Shown piece by piece: positions 14,364 to 24,803 of a stretch of DNA of 64,000 bases. Every line of letters begins with the position of its first letter. The stretch's first letter is position 1. The notes under the pieces were generated by a model that was not told the origin of the DNA, did no database searches, and saw only the letters and a list, made by a program, of their open reading frames with translations. The DNA is from Paracentrotus lividus. Taxonomy: Eukaryota; Echinodermata; Echinoidea; Camarodonta; Echinidae. A program made the position numbers and the translations under genes. The DNA lies in contig CALNVZ010003433.1 of assembly GCA_940671915.1 (NCBI GenBank), forward strand, positions 20,246,735-20,310,734, read 5' to 3'.

Positions 14364-14440
14364 TGGGATTCCACTGGGAATCGAAACAGAGACATCCTGA
14401 TTGTTAACATGCGCTCTACCGACTTAGCTATGGCAAACCC
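14364..14440 (-). ncRNA. tRNA-like sequence (tRNA pseudogene or SINE head)
   Basis: On the minus strand an A box (TAGCTAAGTCGGTAGAGCG) is followed by GTTAAC in the anticodon region and a near-B box with one extra T (GTTTCGATTCC). The acceptor stem does not pair cleanly, so this is more likely a tRNA-derived retroposon or decayed tRNA than a working gene. The anticodon would read as GTT if the loop assignment is right. Confidence 0.55.
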
Positions 14441-15417
14441 TTATGTCAGTGTCCGCACCAGAGGAGCCCTTCACTTTCAATTGTTTGAGTGATCAGAAGC
14501 TAAAAACTTGACATAAACCTGAAGGATAAAAATCAACTTTATGCAAAATATTTGTATTTTAACAACATTGTAGGCCAACATTCATAGGCACATAGACACA
14601 TTGAATACCTAAAGGGAACCAGAGATGGCAGGGTCACTCGTTAAAACAATTGAAAGGTATCATTTTTAATTTTAAAAGTCCTGATACTCAAGTACCAAAT
14701 ATGTCATACAGTGTGAGCAAATCGCCCCCATCCAATGGAAAGTGCAGGAGAAGATGCTATTTTTCATAATATCGTTTAGTTGATAACTTCCTGCTTACTG
14801 GCATAAGAAGGACACGTTTCCTGCCAAGTTGTGCAAAATTAAAAGATATTTTTAAAAAGAAGGCCATCGACCACATTATCCTGCCGGGTGATGGGTACAT
14901 TATAGGATCATGTATCCAATGTCCTCAGCAGGACAACACCTCACATCAGCTTAATCTACGTCTGACCAGACAATCGAAAACAGACAAAAGGAAATATCAA
15001 ATACTCCCTTGATCCTTCCTGAATACCCAACATTTCTTCCTCTTTCCTGTAAAAGTGCTGAGGAGACATTTGATGAGAACATATTAATCCGATCCAGACC
15101 ACAGGAGGAAAAATAAGTTTTGAAAGCATTTTTTGTATAAAGTTATTGAACTTTTTAAATCTTTCTGCTGTCAGATTACAGAGAGGGATGGGAAGTTGGA
15201 GGACAGGTGGAAGAGGGGAAATGCTCTTCCCGATAAGTACCCTACATCTGATTAGAAGCCAAGACTATCACTTTTTATATAGGTATGGTTTATTGCTGTT
15301 CGGTGTGCTTTTTTTTTCTTTCTTTTTTTTGCGATGCCTACAATAAATTAGTCATTGTACCATATTAGAAAAACATTCTTTGTAGAGTTTCAGGACCAAT
15401 TCTTTGTGTATGTGGAC

Positions 15418-15597
15418 AGGGTGTATAGTTGTAGGACAACTATACCCAGGACAATTACCCCTGGACAACTACCCCTGGACAACTAACCCTACCAAAACTC
15501 TACCACCTAACTATACGTTGTACACCTAACCCTATAAATACTGGGGGTAGTTGTCCTGGGGTAATTGGCCAGGGGTAGTTGCCCTGATATGGGGTGT
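15418..15597. mobile_element. Short foldback element with CCCCTGGACAACTA-type repeats
   Basis: The left half has direct repeats of GGACAA(C/T)TACCCCTGG. The right half carries the same words inverted (gtagttgtcctggggtaatt and following). The ends gggtgtatagttg and ccctgatatggggtgt are loosely complementary. Related words occur near 12738-12775. No target duplication could be fixed. Confidence 0.5.
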
Positions 15598-16865
15598 AAG
15601 ATATCTTTGCAATGAAGAAGAAGGGGAGAAGGAAAGGAAAGGAAGGGAAGCCCTGATTTTTTTTCTGAGCACTGTTGGCATTTTTTCATGAAGTCTGGAA
15701 GAGCAGTTGCATTTAAATAAATTTGAATAAAGAAGTCTAAGAAAAGAAATAAAAACCTACATGTAGCAGGTGACAACAACTTTCTTGAAACTTCAGCCTT
15801 TCAGTAGAGGTATTTTCCAAGGTCAAGTCTTGCAATATCATAATTAATAATAGTTGATTACTAGGTTAATCATATTCCCAGATGGGGTATGAATTCTCCT
15901 AAACATGGCATCTTGTTGTAATCAAGCTTGTTAATATCATTGCTACGTATACCATTGGGGCTGATCAAGCTGTAATTGAATTAATCTCTTCCAAATTGGA
16001 AACTGATCAAATTGAGGACAATCTTGCGGATGATTCACTTCTGACAGAAAACTAATTAAGAAACATTGATGCAATTCATGAGCAACAATTCAATTATGAA
16101 GCAATATATCAGAAAGACACCATCATCGGACTACATCATACAATGAATCATCTTTGAAAATTCATGGTCACGAAGGCTACCACCAATCCCAAATTTTGAT
16201 TATATTAAATAGCAGCATAACTTAAAGGTAGTGTCATCCTTTTTCACAAATTGCGAAAACTAATGCAACTTGGCATAACTTTAGAATATGATCAACCTAT
16301 ACTGTCTATTCAATCTTACTGTCATAGGTTGCCTAGATCAGTAATATGAAATTAAAATCTGACTACCAATCTAGGAATATTATTCCTTATGTACAAATTG
16401 TAATTTATGTAATGCACTCCTTAAACCCTTTGATGGATCGTAATGATTCTGAATATACCGTGAAGATTTTAATAAACTGCCCACTCTTGCTCTACCTTAT
16501 TTTCACTTATACATAATAAATTGCAGAAGCTTAAAAAGAAATCACGATGAAATTGAAGTAATATTAGAATCCTTGAAATGTCATTTTAGTGTATTAGCCT
16601 TAAGTGAAACATGGCTAGATAATGATTCTGCTCCAACATGTGTTTTAAAGATTATATATTCATTGGTAATAACCGCACAGATAGAAGGGTGCGGAGTTGC
16701 ATTATGTATACGAAACAATTACAATTATAATAATACGTCCTGATTAGATATTTTTAGAAATGAGTTTGAGAGTTGTTTTATTGAATTACCAAAACCGGGT
16801 AAAAACCTTATTATTGGTGTATTATATAGACCTCCTAGTGAGTCTATTGAGGAGTTTATCAAATA

Positions 16866-16870
16866 CTTCA
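16866..16870. repeat. Target-site duplication of the LTR element, left copy
   Basis: cttca directly before the left LTR is repeated directly after the right LTR at 21733-21737, a 5-bp duplication usual for Ty3-type integration. Confidence 0.9.
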
Positions 16871-17064
16871 TGTTAAACTATGCGTGGCTTGTTCTACGAG
16901 TACGATGAGGCTGGTAGATTGAAGAGGTCTTCACAAAGATGTTTACGATAACGACATGTTTATTCTCAACCTGAAGCTAGAATACTATTTACATCTGATA
17001 TGCGATATAGCTATGGTGTCCGCTAGTAGTATAAATGACATAGCGAATATAGTATATCGCAACA
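16871..17064 (-). repeat. 3' LTR of the Ty3-type element
   Basis: It begins TGTTAAAC and ends CGCAACA. Its differences from the other LTR are all one-base length changes, mostly in homopolymers (for example gagg/gaagg and gattg/gatg), with no clear substitution. Confidence 0.92.
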
Positions 17065-17076
17065 TCCCCCTCCTTT
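17065..17076 (-). other. Polypurine tract of the LTR element
   Basis: On the minus strand AAAGGAGGGGGA abuts the TGTTGCG start of the 3' LTR. This is where plus-strand DNA synthesis is primed in LTR retroelements. Its exact placement confirms the minus orientation of the element. Confidence 0.85.
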
Positions 17077-17466
17077 GTAAAGAAGCAGAATGTGTACATT
17101 CAATGTTTGAGTATTACAACAAATATATATTGTTTTGATAACAACACTTTTGGTATATATTGTTGTTGGTAACATATAATTTTTTGTTTCTTTTGGTAGC
17201 CTGTTTATTTTGGATAATTGTTTTTCCAATGAAATAAAGTTCAACTGTTTTGAGTAAGTTAACTGTTTGCATTTTCAATTTGACATTAAGTTTTCCTTTG
17301 ATCCAAATTGAATATAATATTTGGTATAAACTTTTGATTTATAAAATCAATAAGTTTTTGGTAAGCATATGATTCCAGATATTATGCTTGTTGTCATACA
17401 AGAATATTGTACTGTACAATGAGTATACATGCAACATGAATAATAAACTTTGAATTGAAAACTATA

Positions 17467-18228
17467 TGGTCATATTCAGACTAAGTGGGACATTAAGCTG
17501 AAATTTTAATATGGCGTTGTGCCTTTTGAAAATGCAAATTAGGATCTGAAATCAACACAAAGGCTTCTTTACAATTACAAACAATTATTTAAGTTCAAAA
17601 CATTATGTGATGCAGTTTCTTCTACGCTGAATTATTGAGCAAACAGGAATTTGCACGTATGGGACTATGGTGCTTTAAATGCCCTCTTATTCTTAATACC
17701 AATCACTTTTGTCAGATTTTTTTTTTGCTTAAAGATAATTTTAATGGACTACTCTAGCATGGCATATAAATACAGGTAATTTGGATTTAGTTATTACTTG
17801 AAATGTTGAATTTAAGGCACTGGTCGGTCACTCACATTTTGGATGTCGTGTCACTCACGACACATAGAGGTGCGACCATTTCCACAGAGAGGAATGATTA
17901 ATAAACACAATAATGTCAGAGAGGTACACTATTCATATACGTATACCAGCACTTATGGTACCCTTGGAGATCTACTTGGGCACAAATCCAACCATAAACA
18001 ATGATGGTCAGAAACCCATGTCTTTTTTCTGTCGTGTCACTCACGCACTGTTTTTTAATCACAATTTCCAGGACCAATTGTAAAATTCAAATCCAACTTG
18101 TAATGACAAATGCCACTCCTACATTATACATAATATGGTAGTCATGATCCATTCGTAACCTACAAGTGCAAAGATATGCGCCCTTCTATCAGTCCAAATG
18201 TCGTGTCACTCACGTTTGAATATGACCA
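17467..18228. mobile_element. TA-flanked TIR element, copy A (innermost layer)
   Basis: The ends are TGGTCATATTCAGAC on the left and, inverted, TGGTCATATTCAAAC on the right. TA flanks both sides (17465-17466, 18229-18230), as for Tc1/mariner-type insertions. The interior repeats the word GTCGTGTCACTCACG several times (about 17847, 18032, 18200) and has no transposase. A second copy lies at 53040-53789 in the opposite orientation. It lies in the 3' untranslated part of the LTR element. Confidence 0.85.
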
Positions 18229-18306
18229 TATGCGTCTTCAGTCTTCTTTTGATTTCTTCAAGAGTGTCTTCTGTTTTCTCTCTTCTTTCGAAATGTTTTT
18301 AGAGTA

Positions 18307-20460
18307 TCAATCTTCTATCAGTCTCGCTGGTTTGCGGATTGTTCGACCATACCTCGTGGTTTTCGAGTTTGTCGCTTGGTTTTGAGATTGATAGTTTTGA
18401 TTTTCCGACGTCGACGTCGGTTGTTGGTTGTCGTTCTCCTCTGGTGGGGTGTCTGTGGTGTGGTCTTCGTCGAACCTTACACGTCTCGGAGTTGGGTTTG
18501 CTGTAGGGATTTCCCTCAGGTGAGATCGGTTACGTCTCAGGATTCCTCCGTTGGGTGTGTCAATTTCATACGACCTTGGTTCATCGCAGATTTTGGATAC
18601 TTTGGCTGGTATCCAACTGTGATCTTGGGGGTGTAGGACTCTGACAGGTTGTCCCACATGGAGAGATGGAAGTTCTGATCCTGCATGCTGATCGTGCGTT
18701 TCCTTCATCTTGTCTCTGCGGTTCAAGAGATGATCTGTGGTGATTGATTCTCTTGACAGATGATGACTTGGAAGTGTTGTTCGGATCGGTCTCCCAAATA
18801 ACATTTCTGCTGGTGATCTCATGTGATTGTCTACTGGTGTTGCTCTGAGATTCAACATGGCTAGTTGACTATCTTGGCCAGTCTGAGAACACTTTGTCAA
18901 CAGATTCTTGACTGTACGAACCATTCTCTCTGCTAGTCCGTTCGATCTTGGATAGTGCGGAGAAGATGTGGTGTGTTGGATTGACCACTTCTTGCACATG
19001 TCCTGGAATGGTTTTCCGACAAATTGTGGACCGTTGTCAGATACGATCTCTTCTGGTGGACCAAATAGATTGAAGATTCCGCTCATCACGTCTGCTACTG
19101 CTGCACTTCTGGTATCCTTCAGCTTGTAGATTATTGGATACTTCGAGTAATAGTCAGTGACGAGTAGATATTCTTGTCTATTAAACATGAACAAGTCTGT
19201 TCCTAGTCTGGTCCAGGGTGCTGGTGGTACATCATGGGGAAGCAACGGCTCTTTCTGCTGCTTTGTTTCTGTCTGTACCTCTGCTCTTTTGATTTGACCG
19301 AAGATCAGGTCAGAGCTAAGATCATTATGGTTTGGATTGCTTGCACTTGTGATAGGTGCTTCTGCATTATTTACACTCTTGATGGGTGTATCTGTATCGT
19401 TAGCACTTATGATAGGTGTAACTGTGTTTACACTCGTGATGGGTGTATCTGTAACATCCACACTTGTGGTAGGTGTGTCTGTATCACTTGTGGTAAGCGT
19501 ACTTGTGTGATCTACACTTGTGGTAAGCGTATCTGTATCACTTGTGGTAAGTGTACTTGTGTGATCTACACTTCTGGTAAGCGTAGTCGTGTCCTCTACA
19601 TTTGTGATATATGTAAGCTCTCTAGAGACAGTTTTGGATGTTCCATGGATTGTGATAACCCCTAGTTTGGTACACGATTGTAATCCTAGAATGCAAGATC
19701 CCTTTACGTCTGCTACGTAGAATGAGTGGGTAGTCCAGCCTGGACTGTTGTACTTACATTTTAGATCTACGGTACCCCTGCACGGTACTTGTGCCTTTCC
19801 ATACACTACGAGCTTTGTAGATGTAGGTTTGATTACTGTCTTGTATCGTTCACCATACATGTTTTTGATTGTTCGAAGTGTGAGCGTGTTTGCACTTGAA
19901 CCCGAGTCAACTTTGAGCTTTAACATATGCTGTCCAGCTTTCTGTGGAGCCATTATGTATATGAAGGCATATGCAACATTACCGTCATTGTTAACTACTG
20001 TATGTGGTTCTGCAGTTTTGATTGTATCAAAATATGCAAATTGATCTCTACTCACTTGGTCTTGATCTTCCTGAGTGTCCAACTCGTTTACTGGTTGACG
20101 ACTCTCCGACTTTGTTCGAGATTTGTTTCGCCTTTGCGTGTGTTTGCAGTTTTCTGACTTTGACTCGTCTGTTTTCCGCTGTTCGGTTTTACTTCTTCTG
20201 CAACACTTTGCCCAGTGGCCCTTTTTTCCACATGACCGACATTCGTCGTTGAATGCTGGGCATTGTTTTGGCTTAGGACTGCGACCGCAGTTTCCGCAAG
20301 TATTACGCATTTTTGGTTTGCAACTCCGGAACGCATCAACGCTCTCCTGCGCCTGAGGATTAACTAGCGTGTTCAGACTACGTCTGCTAGCTTCGATTGC
20401 CTCGAATTTACGCCCTTCGGTTAAGATTTCTCCTATCTTGAACCCTTTTTGTTTTTCCAA
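18307..20460 (-). CDS. Gag zinc knuckle - protease - repeat linker - integrase polyprotein (no RT)
   Basis: An open frame of 717 codons from an LTR retrotransposon. A CCHC zinc knuckle is at residues 74-86 (C74, C77, H82, C86), preceded by a CxxC pair at 55-58. A retropepsin-type protease follows, with the active-site DSGS at 185-188 and an ILGL segment at 257-260. Residues 290-375 are a Thr/Ser/Asp-rich linker of imperfect repeats (TSVDHTSTLTTSDTDT-like). From about residue 403 comes the integrase catalytic core, starting at the KEPLLPH block that normally follows the integrase zinc finger. Its acidic triad is D422, D475 and E511, with exactly 35 residues between the last two. A C-terminal domain at about 595-650 (VGQPVRVLHPQ) ends in a basic tail. 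Ty3 elements normally carry reverse transcriptase, RNase H and an HHCC finger between protease and integrase core; all three are missing. The frame extends upstream into a frame-broken Gag part (20461-20902), so the listed Met is not the true start. Confidence 0.88.
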   Translation of the reverse strand: MEKQKGFKIGEILTEGRKFEAIEASRRSLNTLVNPQAQESVDAFRSCKPKMRNTCGNCGRSPKPKQCPAFNDECRSCGKKGHWAKCCRRSKTEQRKTDESKSENCKHTQRRNKSRTKSESRQPVNELDTQEDQDQVSRDQFAYFDTIKTAEPHTVVNNDGNVAYAFIYIMAPQKAGQHMLKLKVDSGSSANTLTLRTIKNMYGERYKTVIKPTSTKLVVYGKAQVPCRGTVDLKCKYNSPGWTTHSFYVADVKGSCILGLQSCTKLGVITIHGTSKTVSRELTYITNVEDTTTLTRSVDHTSTLTTSDTDTLTTSVDHTSTLTTSDTDTPTTSVDVTDTPITSVNTVTPIISANDTDTPIKSVNNAEAPITSASNPNHNDLSSDLIFGQIKRAEVQTETKQQKEPLLPHDVPPAPWTRLGTDLFMFNRQEYLLVTDYYSKYPIIYKLKDTRSAAVADVMSGIFNLFGPPEEIVSDNGPQFVGKPFQDMCKKWSIQHTTSSPHYPRSNGLAERMVRTVKNLLTKCSQTGQDSQLAMLNLRATPVDNHMRSPAEMLFGRPIRTTLPSHHLSRESITTDHLLNRRDKMKETHDQHAGSELPSLHVGQPVRVLHPQDHSWIPAKVSKICDEPRSYEIDTPNGGILRRNRSHLREIPTANPTPRRVRFDEDHTTDTPPEENDNQQPTSTSENQNYQSQNQATNSKTTRYGRTIRKPARLIED
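19338..19593. repeat. Coding tandem repeat (Thr-rich linker)
   Basis: This DNA corresponds to residues 290-375 of the polyprotein. Units built on acttgtggtaagcgta(t/c) recur with periods that are multiples of three, so the frame is kept. It lies exactly where the reverse transcriptase region would be. Confidence 0.8.
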
Positions 20461-20902
20461 GAGCGATTTCTGGAGTTCTGCAATCAGTGTTGATGCTATT
20501 ACTAACTCTATGACTCTTTCATCGAGCTCGTTGGCCTCGAAATCGCAACTCTTTTGTCTTTGTCACGCATCTCGTAACAAACTGTCGATTGTTTCATCAA
20601 CTTTTTCTGCCGGTACCTACTCAGTTCTAGCTATGTACTTCGAAAATTGATATTAACCTTCAACTGTGCTTCTAGAAGCGCCCACAGTTTTTCTGGTTTT
20701 TCTGTCTGTCTCGGTTTAGACAGACGAATTGACCCTTCGTAATCCTTCATTGCCTATTGCAATTTTGACTTTGATGCTTTTTTCTTTTCATCTACCACCT
20801 CTTGTCTGCAATATAGATTCATCCTTTGCTTGAACATATTAAACTCTTCGGCAGGTCTGGTACCTCCCAGTTAAACTCTGGATATTTACCGCTATTACTC
20901 AT
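20461..20902 (-). pseudogene. 5' part of Gag of the Ty3-type element, frame broken
   Basis: An ATG at 20902 (minus) opens a frame with a PEFNW-like start of the kind seen in mag/SURL Gag proteins. It is followed by Gag-like sequence that shifts frame several times before joining the long frame ending at 18307. The breaks are small indels. Since the two LTRs also differ only by one-base length changes, these may be sequence errors rather than decay. Confidence 0.55.
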
Positions 20903-21519
20903 CTGTTATTATCTTCGCGGTTGATGAAGAATTAGGTTTAATCGATTGAGGGTTATTTAGTTAGCGTTTGTAGATGTTAACAGTACGAACTGTCCTTCCA
21001 CAGTCACAGCCTACGGGTGTTGACGACACCTGTGATTCACTCCACATCCTGTGTATGTCGTTAGTGTTTCATGCAGTTGGTAGTTTGATCACTCACTGTC
21101 ACGCACTCACAACAGATAATTTATGGATAAATTATGTTCAGACTACTGTGTTACGTTGCAGCTTTCAGATTAATTAACATTCATTTTAGTTAGTTTAACT
21201 TATTTTACTAGTTTAGTATATGTTCAAGTTTAAAGATATATTTAAAACAGACCTAACTGTGTCAGTGGTGCACACAGTGCTGTATTGTACATACATTGAT
21301 TGTATCGTACATTCGTTACTCGGTATTCATCACACAACATTCATTCAGCACAGATTTGATATGCACACCACAACAATTAGTACGGTGATCGTATTACTTG
21401 CATTGCGCGAAGATTGAAATTTCACGGCGACGACACTGCCACTGAAAAAGTAACAGAATTTCTGGTCTTCACAAAATGTCAGTCCCTATTTCCTTCTGAT
21501 GCTGATCTATGATGCTGGC

Positions 21520-21537
21520 TACCGCCGCTAGCCACCA
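21520..21537 (-). other. Primer-binding-site-like sequence
   Basis: On the minus strand TGGTGGCTAGCGGCGGTA follows the 5' LTR directly. The TGG matches the CCA tail of a tRNA primer. Which tRNA is not determined. Confidence 0.6.
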
Positions 21538-21732
21538 TGTAAACTATGCGTGGCTTGTTCTACGAGTACGATGAAGGCTGGTAGATGAAGAGGTCTTCAC
21601 AAAGATGTTTACGATAACGACATGTTTATTCTCAACCTGAAGCTAGAATACTATTACATTCTGATATGCGATATAGCTATGGTGTCCGCTAGTAGTATAA
21701 ATGGACATAGCGAATATAGTTATATCGCAACA
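21538..21732 (-). repeat. 5' LTR of the Ty3-type element
   Basis: It begins TGTAAAC and ends CGCAACA. Partner of 16871-17064. The promoter of the element should lie here, but no TATA box could be assigned with confidence. Confidence 0.92.
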
Positions 21733-24486
21733 CTTCAGAGCTATTGAGTAAGATCAATACAGAACATAAAAATTGTATATTACTTGGTGATTTAATGTAG
21801 ATTTAATATTGAAGTTAGATATTTCCAATCTTGTAAATGATTTTCTTGAAACATTTTTATCTTATTCATACTTGCCACTGATTGAAAATCCAACAAGAAT
21901 TGCTTTAACATCAGCTACTCTTATCGATAATATTTTTGTAAATAGTTCATCAAGTGTATTTTCGGTACTTTAATTTCAGATATATCAGATCATTTACCAG
22001 TGTTTTCATTTTTGGACTTCCTTTCAATCTGGATAAATCATCACCTTATTTATAAAACGAGACGATTAATATGAAAAACTGTCAATGATTTTGTATGCCA
22101 AATTCAAGATACAAATTTCAATATGGACTATATTAACCCCTCTCAAAATATAAATGATATTTATAATGAATTCACAGGTAAAGTAACATCAGTTTTTGAA
22201 CATGTTCCCGCTTAGAAAATGGTTATCAGGCAAAACAAAAACCCTTGTATAAACCATTCATCTCAAAACAATGCGAAGAAAGAATGTGCGCGTTATATAA
22301 AAAATTTATGAAAAAACCCAACTCAACACCGTCACATGTTTATAAAGAATTTAAAATAGGTACACAAATGCCGTAAAACAACTAAAAGGTCTTACTTTAC
22401 AAAAAATTCATTTATATGAAAGGGAAATTAATGGAAACCTGGAAGGTGATAAATAATGTACTAAAACAAAATAAGAATTAGAATAAATTGTTGGAAAGAA
22501 TTAAATATGAAGATACTCTCCTAGGAGTCTAACGACAAAGATATTGGCAATGGATTTAATGACTACTTTGTTAATGTTGGCAAGATCTTACAGATGAATT
22601 CATTCCAAATAATAACCCATTTCAAACTTACCTGAAGAAACCAATCAAAGACAATGTTTTTAACCCTATTTCGGAGAAGAAATTATTGATATTTGTTCTT
22701 TCTTTTAAGAATGGAAGTCACCTGGGTATGATTGTATTATAATTCTATTGTAAAAAAGTTATTCATATTTATGTAACCCTTGTGCAATATATATCAATCT
22801 TTGTTTTGAAAATGGAATAGGTTCCAAACAAATGTAAGTTATCTAAAGTTATTCCTGTTTATAAAAGTGGATCAAAAGACGTTTTCTCGAATTACCGGCC
22901 AATATCTTTACTTACATGCTTCTCCAAAATACTAGAAAGGTGTATGAATACTCGTCTTTTAAATTTTCAAAAAAAATTGATATCCTATTTGATAAACAAT
23001 TTGGATTTGAGAAAAACATTCACATTATTAGCTGTAACAGATTTTCTTGAATCTTAGCGATGCATTAGACAGAGAAAGGTTTTTGTGTATTTTTAGATTT
23101 AAAAAAAGCATTCGATTGTATAGATCATGAGATATTTATTTTAAATCTAATTATTATGGTATTAGAGGCATTCCTTGGAATTATTTAAAAGTGTATATTT
23201 TCAAATAGGCATCATATGTAGATTTTAATTTAAAAAAGTCTGATGTACTTTCTATGTTGTGCGGTGTCCGCAAGGATCAATCCTTGGACCGTATTATTTT
23301 TGATATATATTAACGATTTGCCAAATTGCTCTTCTCTTCTTATTTCATTATTTTTGCTGATGACACTAGTATATTTATGAAGCACAAAGACACACCAGTT
23401 TTTAATACAAACAATGACTTCTGATTTAAAAAAATTAACTCTTGGTTCATTGCAATAAGTTGGTCTTAAATGTACAAAAAAACACATTTTATGATATTTG
23501 GCATAAAAATTTGAATATTGATGCCCTTTGTATAAATGATGAGGTTATAAAACGTTCAAATTCGATTAAATTTTTAGGGTGTATATTGATGAAGAAATGA
23601 AATGGAAAAGTCATGTTAACAATATATTGAATAAGATCTCAAGAAACATAGGTGTAATTAACAGACTTAAAGAATTCATCCCAAATCATATTTGTTAACA
23701 CTTTATAATACCGCTTATTTACCATATATTCTGAATTTCAGTATTATTATTTGGGGATCTTGCAATAATATCTTTTAGAAGAATATTGAAATTACAAAGA
23801 GAGTAGTTCGAATAATACAAGTTCCCCTTTCTTGGCCCATACAAGACCATTGTTCATTAAACTAAATATCCTTCCCATTTATGAACTGTAATAGATACAA
23901 TTTGGTATTTTTATGTTTTCTTTCTATAGAAATCTTTTGCCAGAGTCGTTTGACAATTTGTTTTTACAGAATCTCGAAGTTCATAACTATAATACCAGAA
24001 ATAAATTTGATTATCGAGTTAATTACGGTCGCACTTCTTTTCTCAACGCTCATTGTCAAATATAAAGGACGCCGCTTTATGGAACAATTTACCTATTGAA
24101 ATAAGGGATAGCAAAACACTAAATACATTTAAACAAAAGCTTAAAACATACTTACTTAAAACTTTGTAAATCTTTTTTGGTTACTGAATACTATAGATAA
24201 AATAAGATACATAGGCTTGTTTTCTTTATTACATGTAATTTGATGTTTATACTTCATTCTGTTAATTTCATTATCTGTACTGAATTGTCCAATGGGATCA
24301 ATCTTTTAAGTTTTAATTAACTTCTTTTGATCCTACCACATTTTTATATACTTCTAATTGTGTTTATTTTTGCTAATTTTCTTGTATGTGTTTTGTTTTA
24401 TATAATGTTATGACATGTTATTTTATATGTAATTCAAATGTATGTTTTCACTATGTAATGTTTTTTATGAAAATGTGGAAAATAAA

Positions 24487-24511
24487 CTTGAACTTGAACT
24501 TGAACTTGAAC
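24487..24511. repeat. CTTGAA hexamer run at the LINE 3' end
   Basis: Four tandem CTTGAA units follow gtggaaaataaa, marking the 3' terminus of the plus-strand LINE and the re-entry into the piggyBac-like element. Confidence 0.85.
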
Positions 24512-24803
24512 AAGCTCTCCATCAACATTGCTGATATTACAGCGCGTGCAGCACGGACCACACACAGCAATATATACACACGGCGCATCATCTCCGCTAA
24601 CGGTCAACGGTTCGCACCGTACGGTATATTTTTAGAAGTTAAAAAAAAAAGGAATGAATTTTGATAATCGCAATATAATGACAAACATACACATTTGAGC
24701 TTATTCGTGTTGTGGGAAGATATAGTCATTGATATACTACTATATCCTCTCAAAAACTAGAAATGTAATATTTTTGCCTGCAAAAGGATGACACTACCTT
24801 TAA

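Larger units (their letters stand above)
16871..21732 (-). mobile_element. Complete Ty3-type (mag/SURL-like) LTR retrotransposon lacking RT
   Basis: Two LTRs (194 and 195 bp, TG...CA ends) bound 4862 bases flanked by the cttca duplication. Read on the minus strand it has: 5' LTR (21538-21732); a primer-binding-site-like TGGTGGCTAGCGG directly inside it; a Gag start at 20902; one long gag-protease-integrase frame; a later DNA-transposon insertion (17467-18228); a purine tract AAAGGAGGGGGA next to the 3' LTR; and the 3' LTR (16871-17064). It sits in the endonuclease region of a LINE. There is no reverse transcriptase or RNase H region, so it must borrow these enzymes to move. Confidence 0.9.
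16420..24512 (+). mobile_element. Degenerate non-LTR retrotransposon (LINE), interrupted by an LTR element
   Basis: The plus strand shows, in broken frames, an APE-type endonuclease: a LALSETWLD-like block near 16600, the LGDFNVDL-like block near 21785-21810 and a TLIDNIF block near 21915. A reverse transcriptase follows: YRPISLLTCFSKILER near 22893-22940, DLKKAFDCIDHE near 23095-23130 and the catalytic FADD box at 23353-23364. The 3' end is a run of CTTGAA hexamers at 24487-24511, typical of Jockey/CR1/L2-type LINEs. The endonuclease region is split at 16870/21733 by an LTR retrotransposon. There are many stops and frameshifts, so it is dead. The 5' boundary is approximate and the clade is not resolved. 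Confidence 0.85.
16226..24799. mobile_element. piggyBac-like TIR element (outermost layer of a nest)
   Basis: The left end AGGTAGTGTCATCCTTTT (from 16226) and right end AAAAGGATGACACTACCT (to 24799) are an exact 18-bp inverted pair. TTAA flanks both sides (16222-16225 and 24800-24803), which is the hallmark target site of the piggyBac superfamily. Its own sequence is only about 180 bases on the left and 290 on the right. The rest is a later LINE insertion and what that LINE received. No transposase remains, so it was a short non-autonomous element. Confidence 0.8.

Noticed and set aside
19234..19665. 143-codon Cys/Thr-rich plus frame
   Set aside because: Antisense shadow of the Thr-rich linker of the integrase polyprotein; the Cys repeats come from reading the tandem repeat backwards.
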